Assembly (NCBI RefSeq): GCF_029667115.1
Contig: NZ_JARUIU010000003.1
Span: forward strand, 186,001 to 250,000
Length of the DNA stretch: 64,000 bases
Origin: Jeotgalibacillus sp. ET6
GTDB taxonomy: Bacteria > Bacillota > Bacilli > Bacillales > Jeotgalibacillaceae
Direction: 5' to 3'
The position numbers and the translations under genes were made by a program. Under the pieces are notes generated by a model that did not search any database, was not told where the DNA came from, and saw only the letters and a list, made by a program, of their open reading frames with translations. Of this stretch, positions 42,545 through 51,439 are shown piece by piece (position 1 is the first letter of the stretch; every line of letters begins with the position of its first letter).

Positions 42545-43795
42545 TTAATCTGCCGACCGTAAAACGGGAAATAAAAAATACAAGATTGCCACGCTTACAA
42601 GCAACGGCATAGAACTCACCGCCATCAACGTTTGAATGGGTATACCCGTTGCTAACAGCATAGAAGTCACGGTGTATGAGAGGGGAATTAATCCTAGAGA
42701 CCCTGTACGAATTAAACTCATTACACGGCCCACTTTTTCCTGGTTTGCATACGATTGAACCAGAGAAATCAGCGGAATGTTAATGGCAGGTGAAAGCATG
42801 CCAATTAAAACAATGATGCCTGCTGCTGCAATGAGTGAGCTCGTCTGGCTGAATAGGAGCATCCCGATTCCCTGAAGTGCGATGAAGTATAAGGCGTACG
42901 CTCCTCTTTTCTGATTCATATTCACAAGCCCTACAAGGAGTGAACCAAGGATCATCCCAAATGTAAAACCACCCTGCACCAAACTGAAATCCAGTGAAGT
43001 TCCATTTAGTACTCCTTCTACGAATAGCGGCAGTCCCATCATTAAGGGTCCCGATATAAAAAAGTTTACAATAATCGTAATGATAAACAGCGCTCGCAAT
43101 AAAGGCGACTTCCATGTGTAGCTAAATCCTTCTGCTAATTGGACTTTAAACGACTGTTTTGTTGATTTGAGTTCAGCCGTCTTTTCAGCAGCGGGACGGA
43201 TAAATAAAACCCCAACCCCCGATAGACATAAAAATGCGCCAATCAAAAACAACGTAATACTGTAACTGAAGAAGTTAATCAAAAGCCCTGCGAGAAATGG
43301 GCCGGTAAACAAAGCAATCTGGATCGCCCCCTGAAGCATCGAGTTTGCTTTCGTAAGCTGCTCTGCTTTTACAATTCTGGGCAAAAGAGCATCTCTGGAC
43401 GGCTCAAACAATCCTCCCATCGCGCCAAAAAAAGCAGCAATTACCGCAAGCACCCAGATTGGAATGTCAGAATAAAAGTAAAAGATGCACCCAAGTGCAA
43501 CGACGAGAAAACTCAAAGACAGATCAGAAAAAGACATGATGAATGATTGCCTGCCGCGATCCGCAGCGACTCCGCCAAACACCATAAACACAATCCGCAT
43601 GCTGGTTAAAGAAACGAGGACAATCCCGAGAGATGCTTCCATCCCCAGCCCTTCCACCACATACCATGACTGAATGAACATAAACATCGACAGGCTTAAG
43701 CTTGAAGCTACGGTGGTGAACCAAAGTAAATTAAACGATTTTGACTTCACTAATGAGGCACTTGCCCCTTCTTCCATCCCTTTGACCTTTTTCAT
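42545..43795 (-). CDS. MFS transporter (drug-efflux type)
   Basis: 416 residues, ATG at 43795 after TAAGGAGGG. Twelve hydrophobic spans. The motif GGVAADRGRQSFIMSFSDL after span two and FEPSRDALLPRIVKAEQLTKA in span four match MFS_3 macrolide-type exporters. An inverted repeat shared with the ArsR-type regulator gene lies 31 bases upstream, so it is likely repressed by that regulator and induced by its substrate. Confidence 0.87.
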   Translation of the reverse strand: MKKVKGMEEGASASLVKSKSFNLLWFTTVASSLSLSMFMFIQSWYVVEGLGMEASLGIVLVSLTSMRIVFMVFGGVAADRGRQSFIMSFSDLSLSFLVVALGCIFYFYSDIPIWVLAVIAAFFGAMGGLFEPSRDALLPRIVKAEQLTKANSMLQGAIQIALFTGPFLAGLLINFFSYSITLFLIGAFLCLSGVGVLFIRPAAEKTAELKSTKQSFKVQLAEGFSYTWKSPLLRALFIITIIVNFFISGPLMMGLPLFVEGVLNGTSLDFSLVQGGFTFGMILGSLLVGLVNMNQKRGAYALYFIALQGIGMLLFSQTSSLIAAAGIIVLIGMLSPAINIPLISLVQSYANQEKVGRVMSLIRTGSLGLIPLSYTVTSMLLATGIPIQTLMAVSSMPLLVSVAILYFLFPVLRSAD

Positions 43796-43825
43796 GTTAT
43801 CCCTCCTTAAATAAATAATATTATT

Positions 43826-43845
43826 CGGTTAAATTTATTTTACCG
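43826..43845. promoter_or_regulatory. Operator of the MFS gene, shared with the ArsR-type gene
   Basis: CGGTTAAAT-TT-ATTTTACCG is an inverted repeat with one mismatch, upstream of the MFS start at 43795. The same sequence (CGGTAAAATTATTTTAACAA) lies at 44500-44519, ahead of the regulator gene. Confidence 0.55.
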
Positions 43846-43866
43846 TTTGATCAAAAAAAGAGAACC

Positions 43867-44478
43867 TTACTCAGAATCCTCTTTTTTCCCGTCAAAAACC
43901 CCTTCTTCTATTTGCAATCCGAGAACGTGAAAATAATAAAGTTTAGCATCAGGAGACGGCTCCGGTCTTTGTATAACCGCAAGTTCTTCCATCAAAGCTG
44001 CAAACTTCTTTTGCCACGCCATAAAGTCTTCTTCTTTAGCATGAATCTCGTAAGCACTGGACCTGAACTTCCACATTGAAGGATCCTTAGAACTTGACTC
44101 ATCCTGTAAAGACTCTTCAGGAGCAGCGAGAATTCTCCTTTTTGATTGCTCCAGCATGCTGACCATCATTTGTCTGACGGTTTCTGTCATGGCTGGATAA
44201 GGGATAAGCGACTGATCCGGTACGAAGCCGCCTGCCACAGCCTGATAAAACTTCTGTACGATGCCATTCTTTTCTTCTTTGTGCACAATTTCAATCAAGT
44301 TGTTTTTCTCTAACTCTTTCAGGTGGTAATGAATGCGCGCTCTTGAAAGATTGAAAACCTCTGAAAGCTGCTGACCGGTCTTTGGCTTCTCCATTAAACG
44401 CAGAATCAGTTCCGTCCGAAACGGATCTGCCAGCGCTTTTAGCTGGTCAAGAGTGGTTAAAAGCATAATATCCTTCAT
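43867..44478 (-). CDS. ArsR-type winged-helix regulator
   Basis: 203 residues from the ATG at 44478 with ATGGAGTG upstream; the frame opens at 44565. The HTH core at about 10-75 (LDQLKALADPFRTELILRLM, TGQQLSEVFNLSRARIHYHL, LEKNNLIEIVHKEEKNGIV) is of the ArsR_5/helix-turn-helix-20 kind. A C-terminal helical region (about 100-203) likely serves as sensor. The shared dyad in front of this gene and the MFS gene suggests autorepression and control of the exporter. Confidence 0.82.
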   Translation of the reverse strand: MKDIMLLTTLDQLKALADPFRTELILRLMEKPKTGQQLSEVFNLSRARIHYHLKELEKNNLIEIVHKEEKNGIVQKFYQAVAGGFVPDQSLIPYPAMTETVRQMMVSMLEQSKRRILAAPEESLQDESSSKDPSMWKFRSSAYEIHAKEEDFMAWQKKFAALMEELAVIQRPEPSPDAKLYYFHVLGLQIEEGVFDGKKEDSE

Positions 44479-44499
44479 AGACTGTTCACTCCATTTACT

Positions 44500-44519
44500 C
44501 GGTAAAATTATTTTAACAA
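44500..44519. promoter_or_regulatory. Operator of the ArsR-type regulator gene
   Basis: CGGTAAAAT followed by TATTTTAACAA matches the dyad upstream of the MFS gene. It is 22 bases before the regulator start, where a repressor would block its own promoter. Confidence 0.5.
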
Positions 44520-44570
44520 TAGTATGCACGCAGGATAAAGTGTTGTCAATCCCGAGTAAACCCAAAATAA

Positions 44571-44592
44571 AAAGCCCGGTGCATCCCAGGCT
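44571..44592 (-). terminator. Terminator of the 61-aa gene
   Basis: On the minus strand GCCTGG pairs with CCGGGC around GATGCA, followed by TTTTTA. It lies just after the small gene at 44605. Confidence 0.6.
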
Positions 44593-44604
44593 CTAAGCTC
44601 GTAT

Positions 44605-44790
44605 CTATTGCACTTCCCTCTGTTCGTGAAAGTAATGGCACGTCTTAAACTCCTCCAGTAATTCCTGGAGCCTTTCGTATAGATCATTCATTTCTTTTTC
44701 ATGTCGTTCCTTCAGTAAATCAAATGAGGACTTACTCACTCTAAGGTGACCGGACTGCTTTTTTACTACGAAGTTTTTACTGTTTGTCAT
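44605..44790 (-). CDS. Small soluble helical protein (61 aa)
   Basis: 61 residues, ATG at 44790 after AGAGGAGGATG. A lysine-rich N terminus (MTNSKNFVVKKQSGHLRV) is followed by a heptad-like helix (HEKEMNDLYERLQELLEEF). Possibly DNA- or protein-binding; no family recognised. An extended -10 promoter, TGATATAAT on the minus strand (44832-44824), lies upstream. Confidence 0.6.
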   Translation of the reverse strand: MTNSKNFVVKKQSGHLRVSKSSFDLLKERHEKEMNDLYERLQELLEEFKTCHYFHEQREVQ

Positions 44791-44885
44791 GATCGCATCC
44801 TCCTCTAACTGAAAAGTAAATCTATTATATCAGACAATTCGATCAATTTATAAAGGATTTGTAAAAGTTTTAATTAAATTTACTT

Positions 44886-46172
44886 TTACGTGATTTTGTA
44901 CGCTCTTTTTTGCTGAATGCTGGCCACAGTTTCCCTTCGCTCATTCTTCATCAGCCGTCCATAGATCCCAACCACCGCAACCCCTGCCAGTAGCATGAAT
45001 CCAGTCAGCATATATGGCGAAATGAGCCCGCTCCCGAAAATAAACAGCCCCGCGAAAGCTGTACCGCCGACAGCCATTAGACCGTACAGAGATAAGTATA
45101 CCCCTCTTGCATGATCCGGAATCATATTGGCCAAAAGGGTCTGTTTCACTGGTATATGCATCAACTCCCCAATTGTTGCGATCAGCATCGCAATGATTAA
45201 AACGATAGGCGTGTTATGAAAGCTGATCACGGCAAAACTAAGAAAATACAGCACCGTACCCCAAAGCAGCACCGAACGATCCCTGAGTTTTTTTAGGAGG
45301 TACGCAATGAATCCTGACATGGCAACGACGATCAATGTATTCTCTGTTTTTAAAATCCCAAGCAAATTGACCCCGTCCACCTCCACGGCAAGAAATGAAA
45401 CCAATGGAACCGGGTCTGCGATCTCATTGGATAAGCGGATGCCAATAAAATTGGTCAACTGCTCGTCAACAGAAATAAAAAGCAGATTGGCCACGGCCAG
45501 CGCAGCAAACGCTCGATTTTTCAGCACTTCTTTATAAATATGCCACACACTCGAAATGGATCCTTTTTTTCCGGCAGGTGAGGATTCCATTTGAGGAACC
45601 ACATAGCAGTCCTTTATAAATAGGATGGTCATGACCAGTGAAAACAAAATGGTCCCTGAGACTCCGAGAAAGAGGTAAAATGAGTAGTCCTGAAATAAAA
45701 AGGCTCCAATCATCCCGCCAATTGCGAGTCCCACATTATTCAGCCAGTAGGCAAAGGTGTACACCTTTTTCCGATTATCCGGATTCGTTTCGTCCACGAT
45801 CAGCGCCTGGTACGCAGGACCGCTCAAGCCTGTGCAAAAATTGACCAGAACAAAAAAACCAAATGTCACATACGGGAGATCAAGCCATGGAGAGTTCACC
45901 GCTGCGATACCTGCAAATCCAGCAAACACAACTGCTTCTGAAAACACAATGACCTTCTTTCTCCCCATCCGATCTGTCGCAATTCCCCCTGCCAGAGCGC
46001 CGGCGACACTTGCGAGCATAACCCCCATAAACATAAACCCAGTTACAAAAGAACCTAGCTTCTCTGCAAAGAAGATCACCACATACGGCATGACAGACAT
46101 CGTCCCGAGCACCGTTAAAAACTGCAGGATCATCCGGATTTGAATTGTTCGGTTAAACGTAAAAAAGTCCAA
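44886..46172 (-). CDS. MFS multidrug-type transporter
   Basis: 428 residues with TTG start at 46172 (AGAGGTGAGCTGC upstream); GTG at 46181 is the alternative. Twelve hydrophobic spans. Motif A is GGIATDRMGRKKVIVFSEAV after span two, and span five reads GLAIGGMIGAFLFQ, the MDR family form. A perfect 20-base palindrome lies 21 bases upstream and is repeated before the tetR gene, so the exporter is likely repressed by that regulator. Confidence 0.87.
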   Translation of the reverse strand: MDFFTFNRTIQIRMILQFLTVLGTMSVMPYVVIFFAEKLGSFVTGFMFMGVMLASVAGALAGGIATDRMGRKKVIVFSEAVVFAGFAGIAAVNSPWLDLPYVTFGFFVLVNFCTGLSGPAYQALIVDETNPDNRKKVYTFAYWLNNVGLAIGGMIGAFLFQDYSFYLFLGVSGTILFSLVMTILFIKDCYVVPQMESSPAGKKGSISSVWHIYKEVLKNRAFAALAVANLLFISVDEQLTNFIGIRLSNEIADPVPLVSFLAVEVDGVNLLGILKTENTLIVVAMSGFIAYLLKKLRDRSVLLWGTVLYFLSFAVISFHNTPIVLIIAMLIATIGELMHIPVKQTLLANMIPDHARGVYLSLYGLMAVGGTAFAGLFIFGSGLISPYMLTGFMLLAGVAVVGIYGRLMKNERRETVASIQQKRAYKIT

Positions 46173-46192
46173 GCAGCTCACCTCTCTTCTTT

Positions 46193-46212
46193 ATGATTGA
46201 TCGATCAATCAT
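46193..46212. promoter_or_regulatory. TetR operator upstream of the MFS gene
   Basis: ATGATTGATCGATCAATCAT is a perfect 20-base palindrome. Its half site ATGATTGATC recurs upstream of tetR at 46886-46899. Confidence 0.7.
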
Positions 46213-46242
46213 TTTAATGGTAAAAAGCAGACCGATTACGGC

Positions 46243-46842
46243 TTAGCGTATCGGTCCAAATAACCGGATGGCGAACGGAGCAAACTCTTCCCAAAGATCT
46301 TGATCCGGCTCATCCACAGTCGTTAAGCGAATGCCCATCAAAAAGCTGATATAGGAGCCTGCAGTGAATAGCGGATCACTCTTTTCCAGCTGTCCATCCT
46401 TCTGTCCTTTTACAATTAACAAAGAAAGTTTTTTGCGAAATTCATCATGGAATGCATTCAATTCCTCAAACTGCTTGGCAAAACGGATTTCCTGGCCAAT
46501 CACCTGGACGACTAAACGCAAATAGGTGCTCAGTCTTGAAAACAACTGAATTTGAGTGCCGACCAGCCGCTCAATCTCAGCCAACGCATCCTCTGCCTCT
46601 TCATCAAAATCCAGTACCCCCGCCTTCAGCTCCTCCAGCGGCTCCATCACCGCATGATGAAACAGTTCCTCCTTCGTCGCGAAATAGGTAAACACACTTC
46701 CAAAACTAACCCCCGAAGCCTTGGCCACCTTCGAAACCGTCGTATCATTAAAGCCCTGCTCAGAAAACAGTAGAACAGCCTGCTCCAAAATCTTTGCCCG
46801 CTTTTGCTCCATCCTTTGCTGCTGGTCTTTTGATGTGGACAT
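46243..46842 (-). CDS. TetR/AcrR family transcriptional regulator
   Basis: 199 residues, ATG at 46842 after AAAGGAGTGACTC. N-terminal HTH at about 17-60: RAKILEQAVLLFSEQGFNDT, then TVSKVAKASGVSFGSVFTYF and ATKEELFHHAV. The C-terminal ligand domain is all-helical and of usual length. Palindromes with the same half site precede both this gene and the MFS gene, which supports repression of both and release by the exporter's substrate. Confidence 0.9.
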   Translation of the reverse strand: MSTSKDQQQRMEQKRAKILEQAVLLFSEQGFNDTTVSKVAKASGVSFGSVFTYFATKEELFHHAVMEPLEELKAGVLDFDEEAEDALAEIERLVGTQIQLFSRLSTYLRLVVQVIGQEIRFAKQFEELNAFHDEFRKKLSLLIVKGQKDGQLEKSDPLFTAGSYISFLMGIRLTTVDEPDQDLWEEFAPFAIRLFGPIR

Positions 46843-46885
46843 TTTGAGTCACTCCTTTAGGTTGTTATAATTATTTTTGATTGAT

Positions 46886-46899
46886 TGATTGATCAATCA
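46886..46899. promoter_or_regulatory. TetR operator upstream of tetR
   Basis: TGATTGATCAATCA is a perfect 14-base palindrome 44 bases before the tetR start, inside repeated TTGA units. It shares half sites with the 20-base operator at 46193. Confidence 0.6.
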
Positions 46900-47025
46900 T
46901 AATATTATCTAAAAACTGATATATTGTACAGATTTTTTAAAATCTAATTATGGAATATTTCGGTTCAATATTAGCTAAAATTTAGCAAGTTTATGAGCAG
47001 TATTGTCAAATTCGAGTCACATAAA

Positions 47026-47077
47026 TGTTATAATTCTACATGTGTTCTAATTTTATATTTAGTAAACCTTACTAAAT
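47026..47077 (+). promoter_or_regulatory. Promoter and operator-like dyad of sspD
   Basis: An extended -10 box, TGTTATAAT, is at 47026-47034 (a TTGTCA at 47003 is too far for a good -35 box). A perfect inverted repeat, ATTTAGTAA-ACC-TTACTAAAT (47057-47077), lies in the 5' leader directly before the ribosome site, where a bound repressor or RNA fold would stop expression. Confidence 0.5.
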
Positions 47078-47095
47078 AGAGAGGTGATTTTAGAT

Positions 47096-47980
47096 TTGAA
47101 TATGAATAATGTTAAAACTCAAAAAACCACAGATCGTTCTGCTTTGGGAATATTAAAAGCTGGAACAGATAATTTAAATACTTCGCGAAAACCTGTTCAT
47201 GTTGCTATGTTTAGCGGAGGAGCTTCTTCAGCTTATATCGCTTATCATATCGTTCAAAAGTATGGAAAAGAAAATTGTATATTATTTTTTACAGATACCT
47301 TGTGGGAAGATGAAGATAATTATAGATTTATGGATGAAGTTGCGGAGTATATTGGTATGGAAATTACAACACGGATAGATGGTAGGACACCTGAAGAAGT
47401 GTTTCATGATGTAAGATTCTTAGGTAATTCTAGAATGGCAAAGTGTTCAGAAGAATTAAAGGTTAGGCAAACATTAGTTTATTTAGAAGAACTAAGGGAT
47501 GAACAAAATTTAGAACCTATTCTTTATTTTGGAATAGGTCCTCATGAACAACACAGAGCAATAAACTTACAAAATTTTTATGAGCATAATCCACTTGAAG
47601 CAATAAGCACAAGGTTTCCAATGATTGAAACTTTCAAGGAAGACCTGGATACAAAAAAAATTATAAGAGATGAATGGAAAATAGCATTACCAAGAATGTA
47701 TGGATTAGGATTTTCCCACGCAAACTGTGCTGGACGCTGCGTACGAGGAGGATTAGGTCATTATGCACTTTTATACAACGTTTGGCCTGACCAGTATGCA
47801 GAGCAGGAAGCTATGGAAGAGCGTTTCCGTGAAAAATTTGATAAAGATGTGTCAATACTTAAGAGAAACAGTAAAGCATTCACTCTAAAAGAATATAGAG
47901 AGTTGATGGATACACATGGAGTAGAAAAATATCTTAGCGAAAAGGATGATACTATTCCTTGTGTATGTTCATTTTCTTAA
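47096..47980 (+). CDS. sspD: SspD-like PAPS-reductase-family ATP pyrophosphatase (DNA phosphorothioation)
   Basis: 294 residues from the TTG at 47096, 7 bases after GAGGTGAT; the GTG at 47084 lies in that site and ATG at 47102 is also possible. The ATP-PPase P-loop SGGASS is at 40-45, a SGGxxS variant of the DndC SGGKDS. Cysteines C117, C211, C215, C289 and C291 could hold an Fe-S cluster, as known in DndC/SspD. The family adenylates the DNA backbone phosphate before sulfur insertion. Convergent with sspC across a shared terminator. A stand-alone PAPS-reductase-like protein is the alternative. Confidence 0.75.
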   Translation: MNMNNVKTQKTTDRSALGILKAGTDNLNTSRKPVHVAMFSGGASSAYIAYHIVQKYGKENCILFFTDTLWEDEDNYRFMDEVAEYIGMEITTRIDGRTPEEVFHDVRFLGNSRMAKCSEELKVRQTLVYLEELRDEQNLEPILYFGIGPHEQHRAINLQNFYEHNPLEAISTRFPMIETFKEDLDTKKIIRDEWKIALPRMYGLGFSHANCAGRCVRGGLGHYALLYNVWPDQYAEQEAMEERFREKFDKDVSILKRNSKAFTLKEYRELMDTHGVEKYLSEKDDTIPCVCSFS

Positions 47981-48002
47981 AGCATATCCTATAAAATAAT
48001 TT

Positions 48003-48042
48003 AAAAATCGTCTGTTTCATATTGATGAAACAGACGATTTTT
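48003..48042. terminator. Bidirectional terminator between sspD and sspC
   Basis: AAAAATCGTCTGTTTCAT (48003-48020) pairs perfectly with ATGAAACAGACGATTTTT (48025-48042) around ATTG. The A and T ends give U runs on both strands, so it ends both convergent units. Confidence 0.85.
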
Positions 48043-48100
48043 ATTGAATTTATCCTCATCAAAAATGCTTTATCTTTATGCGTAAAATACTTCCATTATA

Positions 48101-51100
48101 CTACTCTTCAATTTCTGTTAAAATCTTGTACAAGATATATTTGACTTCGTTTTTCGATAGATTTCTACCACCCGCTGTAACAACTCTATTAAGATTGCTG
48201 TAAATTGTCTTTCCTTTAACAGACAGTTCAGTTTCCTCAATATTTAGTAGTACACTCCCACTATTTGAAAGTGTGATTTGTCCTTCTTGGCTTTGTATTT
48301 GGCTAAGTTGATTAATGGAAGATTTGAACGACTCACCAGTTACATCGGACCAATCTTCAATTTTCGAACCTACAGTTTTTTCAATTAATACTGATAGCCA
48401 GTCTTCATTTTTAATTGCTTTATCATGCACAAGGCGTAATACCGGTTTATCACTAATTAATTGCTTGTGATTCTCTCCCCAAGTTATCCAATTATCAACA
48501 TCTAAAATACTTTTTACTTGGTTACTAATTGATTCTTTATAATGAAAGATATGATTTTCTAGAGAGCTTTTCAGCTGATTTAAAACCTTATTAGAGTTTT
48601 CTTCAACTATTGCTTGAACTCTTCTCAAAGATTCTAAAGGATCAGTTTCACTATGTCTTATTGCATTCTTAAACAATAAAACTTCCTTAGGTTGATCCTC
48701 TGTTATTTGCGTTATTCTTGGTAGCTTTCTCAACCATGTTAGCAGCTCGCTAAATATAATTGCTGGTTGTTGGGGAAGCAAATTATTAAAAAAGGTCTCG
48801 TTTAATATCCTAAGCACATATTCTTGATTACTGGTCAATTGATACATCTCATATTCATAAAAATCTACATCTTGTTCAATAATGTCATACAGTAAATCTG
48901 CATTCATTTGGTCTACATAAAAATCATTGGCATAGAAAGCCATCTTATTCCAATAATCTCTTATTAAAGAAATGCATAATAGTGGCACTATAGGCTTTCT
49001 CATCCCAAAAGGTTCACTTAATAAAATACTAAACAAATCACTGATTTTACCACGATTATAATGTTCTAAATAATGTGTGAGTGCTTGTCTCATTTTAAAT
49101 AATTGACCGTTTTCCAAGTTATCAAGATGCTCATAACTATATCCGTTATTCTTTAATAAGGAAGCATAAATTAAATAATCCGGACCATATCCTTCTATTT
49201 CAAGTTCCCCATTAAAAGTAGGTCTTAATAAACCCTGTAACACTTCTATAGCCGATTTCTTTTGAATACTTGAAACATTTCTCTTATTAAAGCCTTCATT
49301 TCTTACTTCAAGAGTATCCGGGTATTTTTCAAACATCCATTCACTTAAGTAGCTTTGAAAATTTTCTTTTGAAAAGAAACCTTGTACTGGCTTTCCTTTA
49401 AAATACCAATTTGCTTTCATATTATTAAATTCTTCTAAAGGTGCCAAGATCTTTTGAATTTCATACTGTGTGTTTTCTATACTAATTTCTATCTCATTTC
49501 TTATATTTTTATCTTGCTCAAGAATTAAATTATCCTTTAGCATAGTATTTAAAATAATATACTTATCTATATACTCTTTCAGGAGCTTACTATTCACAAG
49601 GGGTATACAATAAAGGGTATCAGTTACGTTAGAAAGCTCTAAATTTTCAAAATCATATTTAGGATCAAAATCTGGATCTAATATATATACTACTATTCCA
49701 TCAGCAGTACTTTCCTTCTTTAGTTCAAATCTATCTAAAGAAAAAATGGATTCTATATAGCGAATCATGCTTTTTTCATTGTTATATTCAATTGGTAAAA
49801 AATAATTTTGAGAAAATAATTTACCAATAAAATCTTCACGATTAGTATTTGTAATTATTTGAGACGTCCTATACTCCTCTACAAGTCGTTCAAATTCAAT
49901 AATAGATCCACTAAATAGTTCATAGGAAGATGCGAAACGATTATATCTTACAAGTTTTTTGTTCTTTAATTCTTTAATAGTTCCTTTAATAGTATCTTGG
50001 CTTAATCCAAGGGAAAAAGCTAAAAAGTTTTCATCTATATTTAAAGTAGAATTAGTTATTTTTAGCAACGTCATAAATTTAATAACTCTTATTGCTTCTT
50101 CTGATACATGATAGCTATAGGCCGATCTTAGATATTTTAATTCCTCTATTAAATAAAATGCTGACTCATCCGGGTAAAAGTAATTAAACAGCTTATCGGC
50201 ATAGTACCATTCTGAATCCAAAGAATATTTGTCAATCTCAGCTAAGAATGTATATAGGGTTCTATCATTTTGTCCGAGTATATTCGATAAAGTCGGCAGT
50301 AATCTTAATGCTAATGGATGGATAGGCTGACAACCTTCTAATATTGCACCGTCAATTTCTTGGGGAGTCATCTCAGGAAATAGATTATATTTTAAAATTT
50401 CACTTCTTAAGTACTCCAAGTCTTTTATTAAAAACAGATTTGCTCCACTGTCTTCGCGATTCATTTCAAGAATTTTAAAAGCAGATCTAAAAAATAGGGA
50501 TGGATCACTTTCTAATCGATGGTTTTTAAAACGTTTTTCTACTCTTTCTAACTCTGTAGTCGTTAAGTTATTATTTGAAGCTGCATATTGACTAAGTCCA
50601 GTATGAGTAATAAATAACGCTCCAAAATTATTTACTCTATTTAGTAATTCAGCTAAATCTTGGAGATCTTGCATTGTATGATAAATTTGCTCTTGATTGA
50701 CAGTTTGTAAAAACCTTCCAAATTCATCAAAAATAATAAACATACCTATCTTTTTATTACTTAACTGATGAATCAAATAGTTTATCTGTTCTAAGAACGA
50801 TACTTTATTTTGAGAAATAAATTCCGCTCCTGATGTTAACTGTGAGTACATGTTTTTAAACTTTATAATTGCTTCTTCTTCACCAGATTTAATAGCAGTT
50901 ATAAAAGTTTCAAAACCTATGTTAAGTCTTGAACAGTAGACTTTAAATTTGTTAAAAGTTTCTGGGTACTCTTTTTCCCAATTCGAAACTGTTTTAATTA
51001 TACTTTCACTCTCACCCTTCAAAGAAAAACTTATTCCTTCATTGCGTAGAGATTGGGTAATCGCTTCTAATATAATTTCTGAGAATTCGCCTTTTCTTCC

Positions 51101-51439
51101 AGTGATAGAAACAGAAATCCATTTATTCGTTTTGGCATCAACCGCAAATTCAATTACCTTTTTAGTATCCACACTAACCGTGCTCACATTATTTATAAAT
51201 CCTTTAACTAACTTGCTATTTTTCCTAGCCGTTACAATAGAAGCTGCTAATGCTCCCACCATTGACTTCCCAGCTCCGTATGGACCTATCAGCAAATGCG
51301 TATTGTTATCATTCTTAGTAACTCCGCTTATAATATCTACTAAAATATCTAATTGGTTAACATTAGGCACAAACTGTTCGAAGAGTTCGGGTTTACCAAT
51401 ATCGTAATTGATGTTAATGCTTGGTTGAAATTTTTTCAT
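48101..51439 (-). CDS. sspC: SspC-like P-loop ATPase (DNA phosphorothioation)
   Basis: 1112 residues. Walker A GPYGAGKS is at 52-59 and Walker B MFIIFDEFGRFL at 233-244, close to the N terminus; the remaining 850 residues are helical without a recognised motif. The ATG overlaps the sspB stop as ATGA, so they are co-translated. In Ssp systems SspC is the ATPase that acts with SspB and SspD in phosphorothioation. BREX BrxC proteins have similar size and Walker position, but no pglZ, brxL or methyltransferase gene is here. AT-rich like the island. Confidence 0.7.
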   Translation of the reverse strand: MKKFQPSININYDIGKPELFEQFVPNVNQLDILVDIISGVTKNDNNTHLLIGPYGAGKSMVGALAASIVTARKNSKLVKGFINNVSTVSVDTKKVIEFAVDAKTNKWISVSITGRKGEFSEIILEAITQSLRNEGISFSLKGESESIIKTVSNWEKEYPETFNKFKVYCSRLNIGFETFITAIKSGEEEAIIKFKNMYSQLTSGAEFISQNKVSFLEQINYLIHQLSNKKIGMFIIFDEFGRFLQTVNQEQIYHTMQDLQDLAELLNRVNNFGALFITHTGLSQYAASNNNLTTTELERVEKRFKNHRLESDPSLFFRSAFKILEMNREDSGANLFLIKDLEYLRSEILKYNLFPEMTPQEIDGAILEGCQPIHPLALRLLPTLSNILGQNDRTLYTFLAEIDKYSLDSEWYYADKLFNYFYPDESAFYLIEELKYLRSAYSYHVSEEAIRVIKFMTLLKITNSTLNIDENFLAFSLGLSQDTIKGTIKELKNKKLVRYNRFASSYELFSGSIIEFERLVEEYRTSQIITNTNREDFIGKLFSQNYFLPIEYNNEKSMIRYIESIFSLDRFELKKESTADGIVVYILDPDFDPKYDFENLELSNVTDTLYCIPLVNSKLLKEYIDKYIILNTMLKDNLILEQDKNIRNEIEISIENTQYEIQKILAPLEEFNNMKANWYFKGKPVQGFFSKENFQSYLSEWMFEKYPDTLEVRNEGFNKRNVSSIQKKSAIEVLQGLLRPTFNGELEIEGYGPDYLIYASLLKNNGYSYEHLDNLENGQLFKMRQALTHYLEHYNRGKISDLFSILLSEPFGMRKPIVPLLCISLIRDYWNKMAFYANDFYVDQMNADLLYDIIEQDVDFYEYEMYQLTSNQEYVLRILNETFFNNLLPQQPAIIFSELLTWLRKLPRITQITEDQPKEVLLFKNAIRHSETDPLESLRRVQAIVEENSNKVLNQLKSSLENHIFHYKESISNQVKSILDVDNWITWGENHKQLISDKPVLRLVHDKAIKNEDWLSVLIEKTVGSKIEDWSDVTGESFKSSINQLSQIQSQEGQITLSNSGSVLLNIEETELSVKGKTIYSNLNRVVTAGGRNLSKNEVKYILYKILTEIEE

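Noticed and set aside
47096-47980. Classical DndC
   Set aside because: The protein is shorter than DndC (usually about 500 residues), the P-loop is SGGASS in place of SGGKDS, and no dndB, dndD or dndE gene is present.
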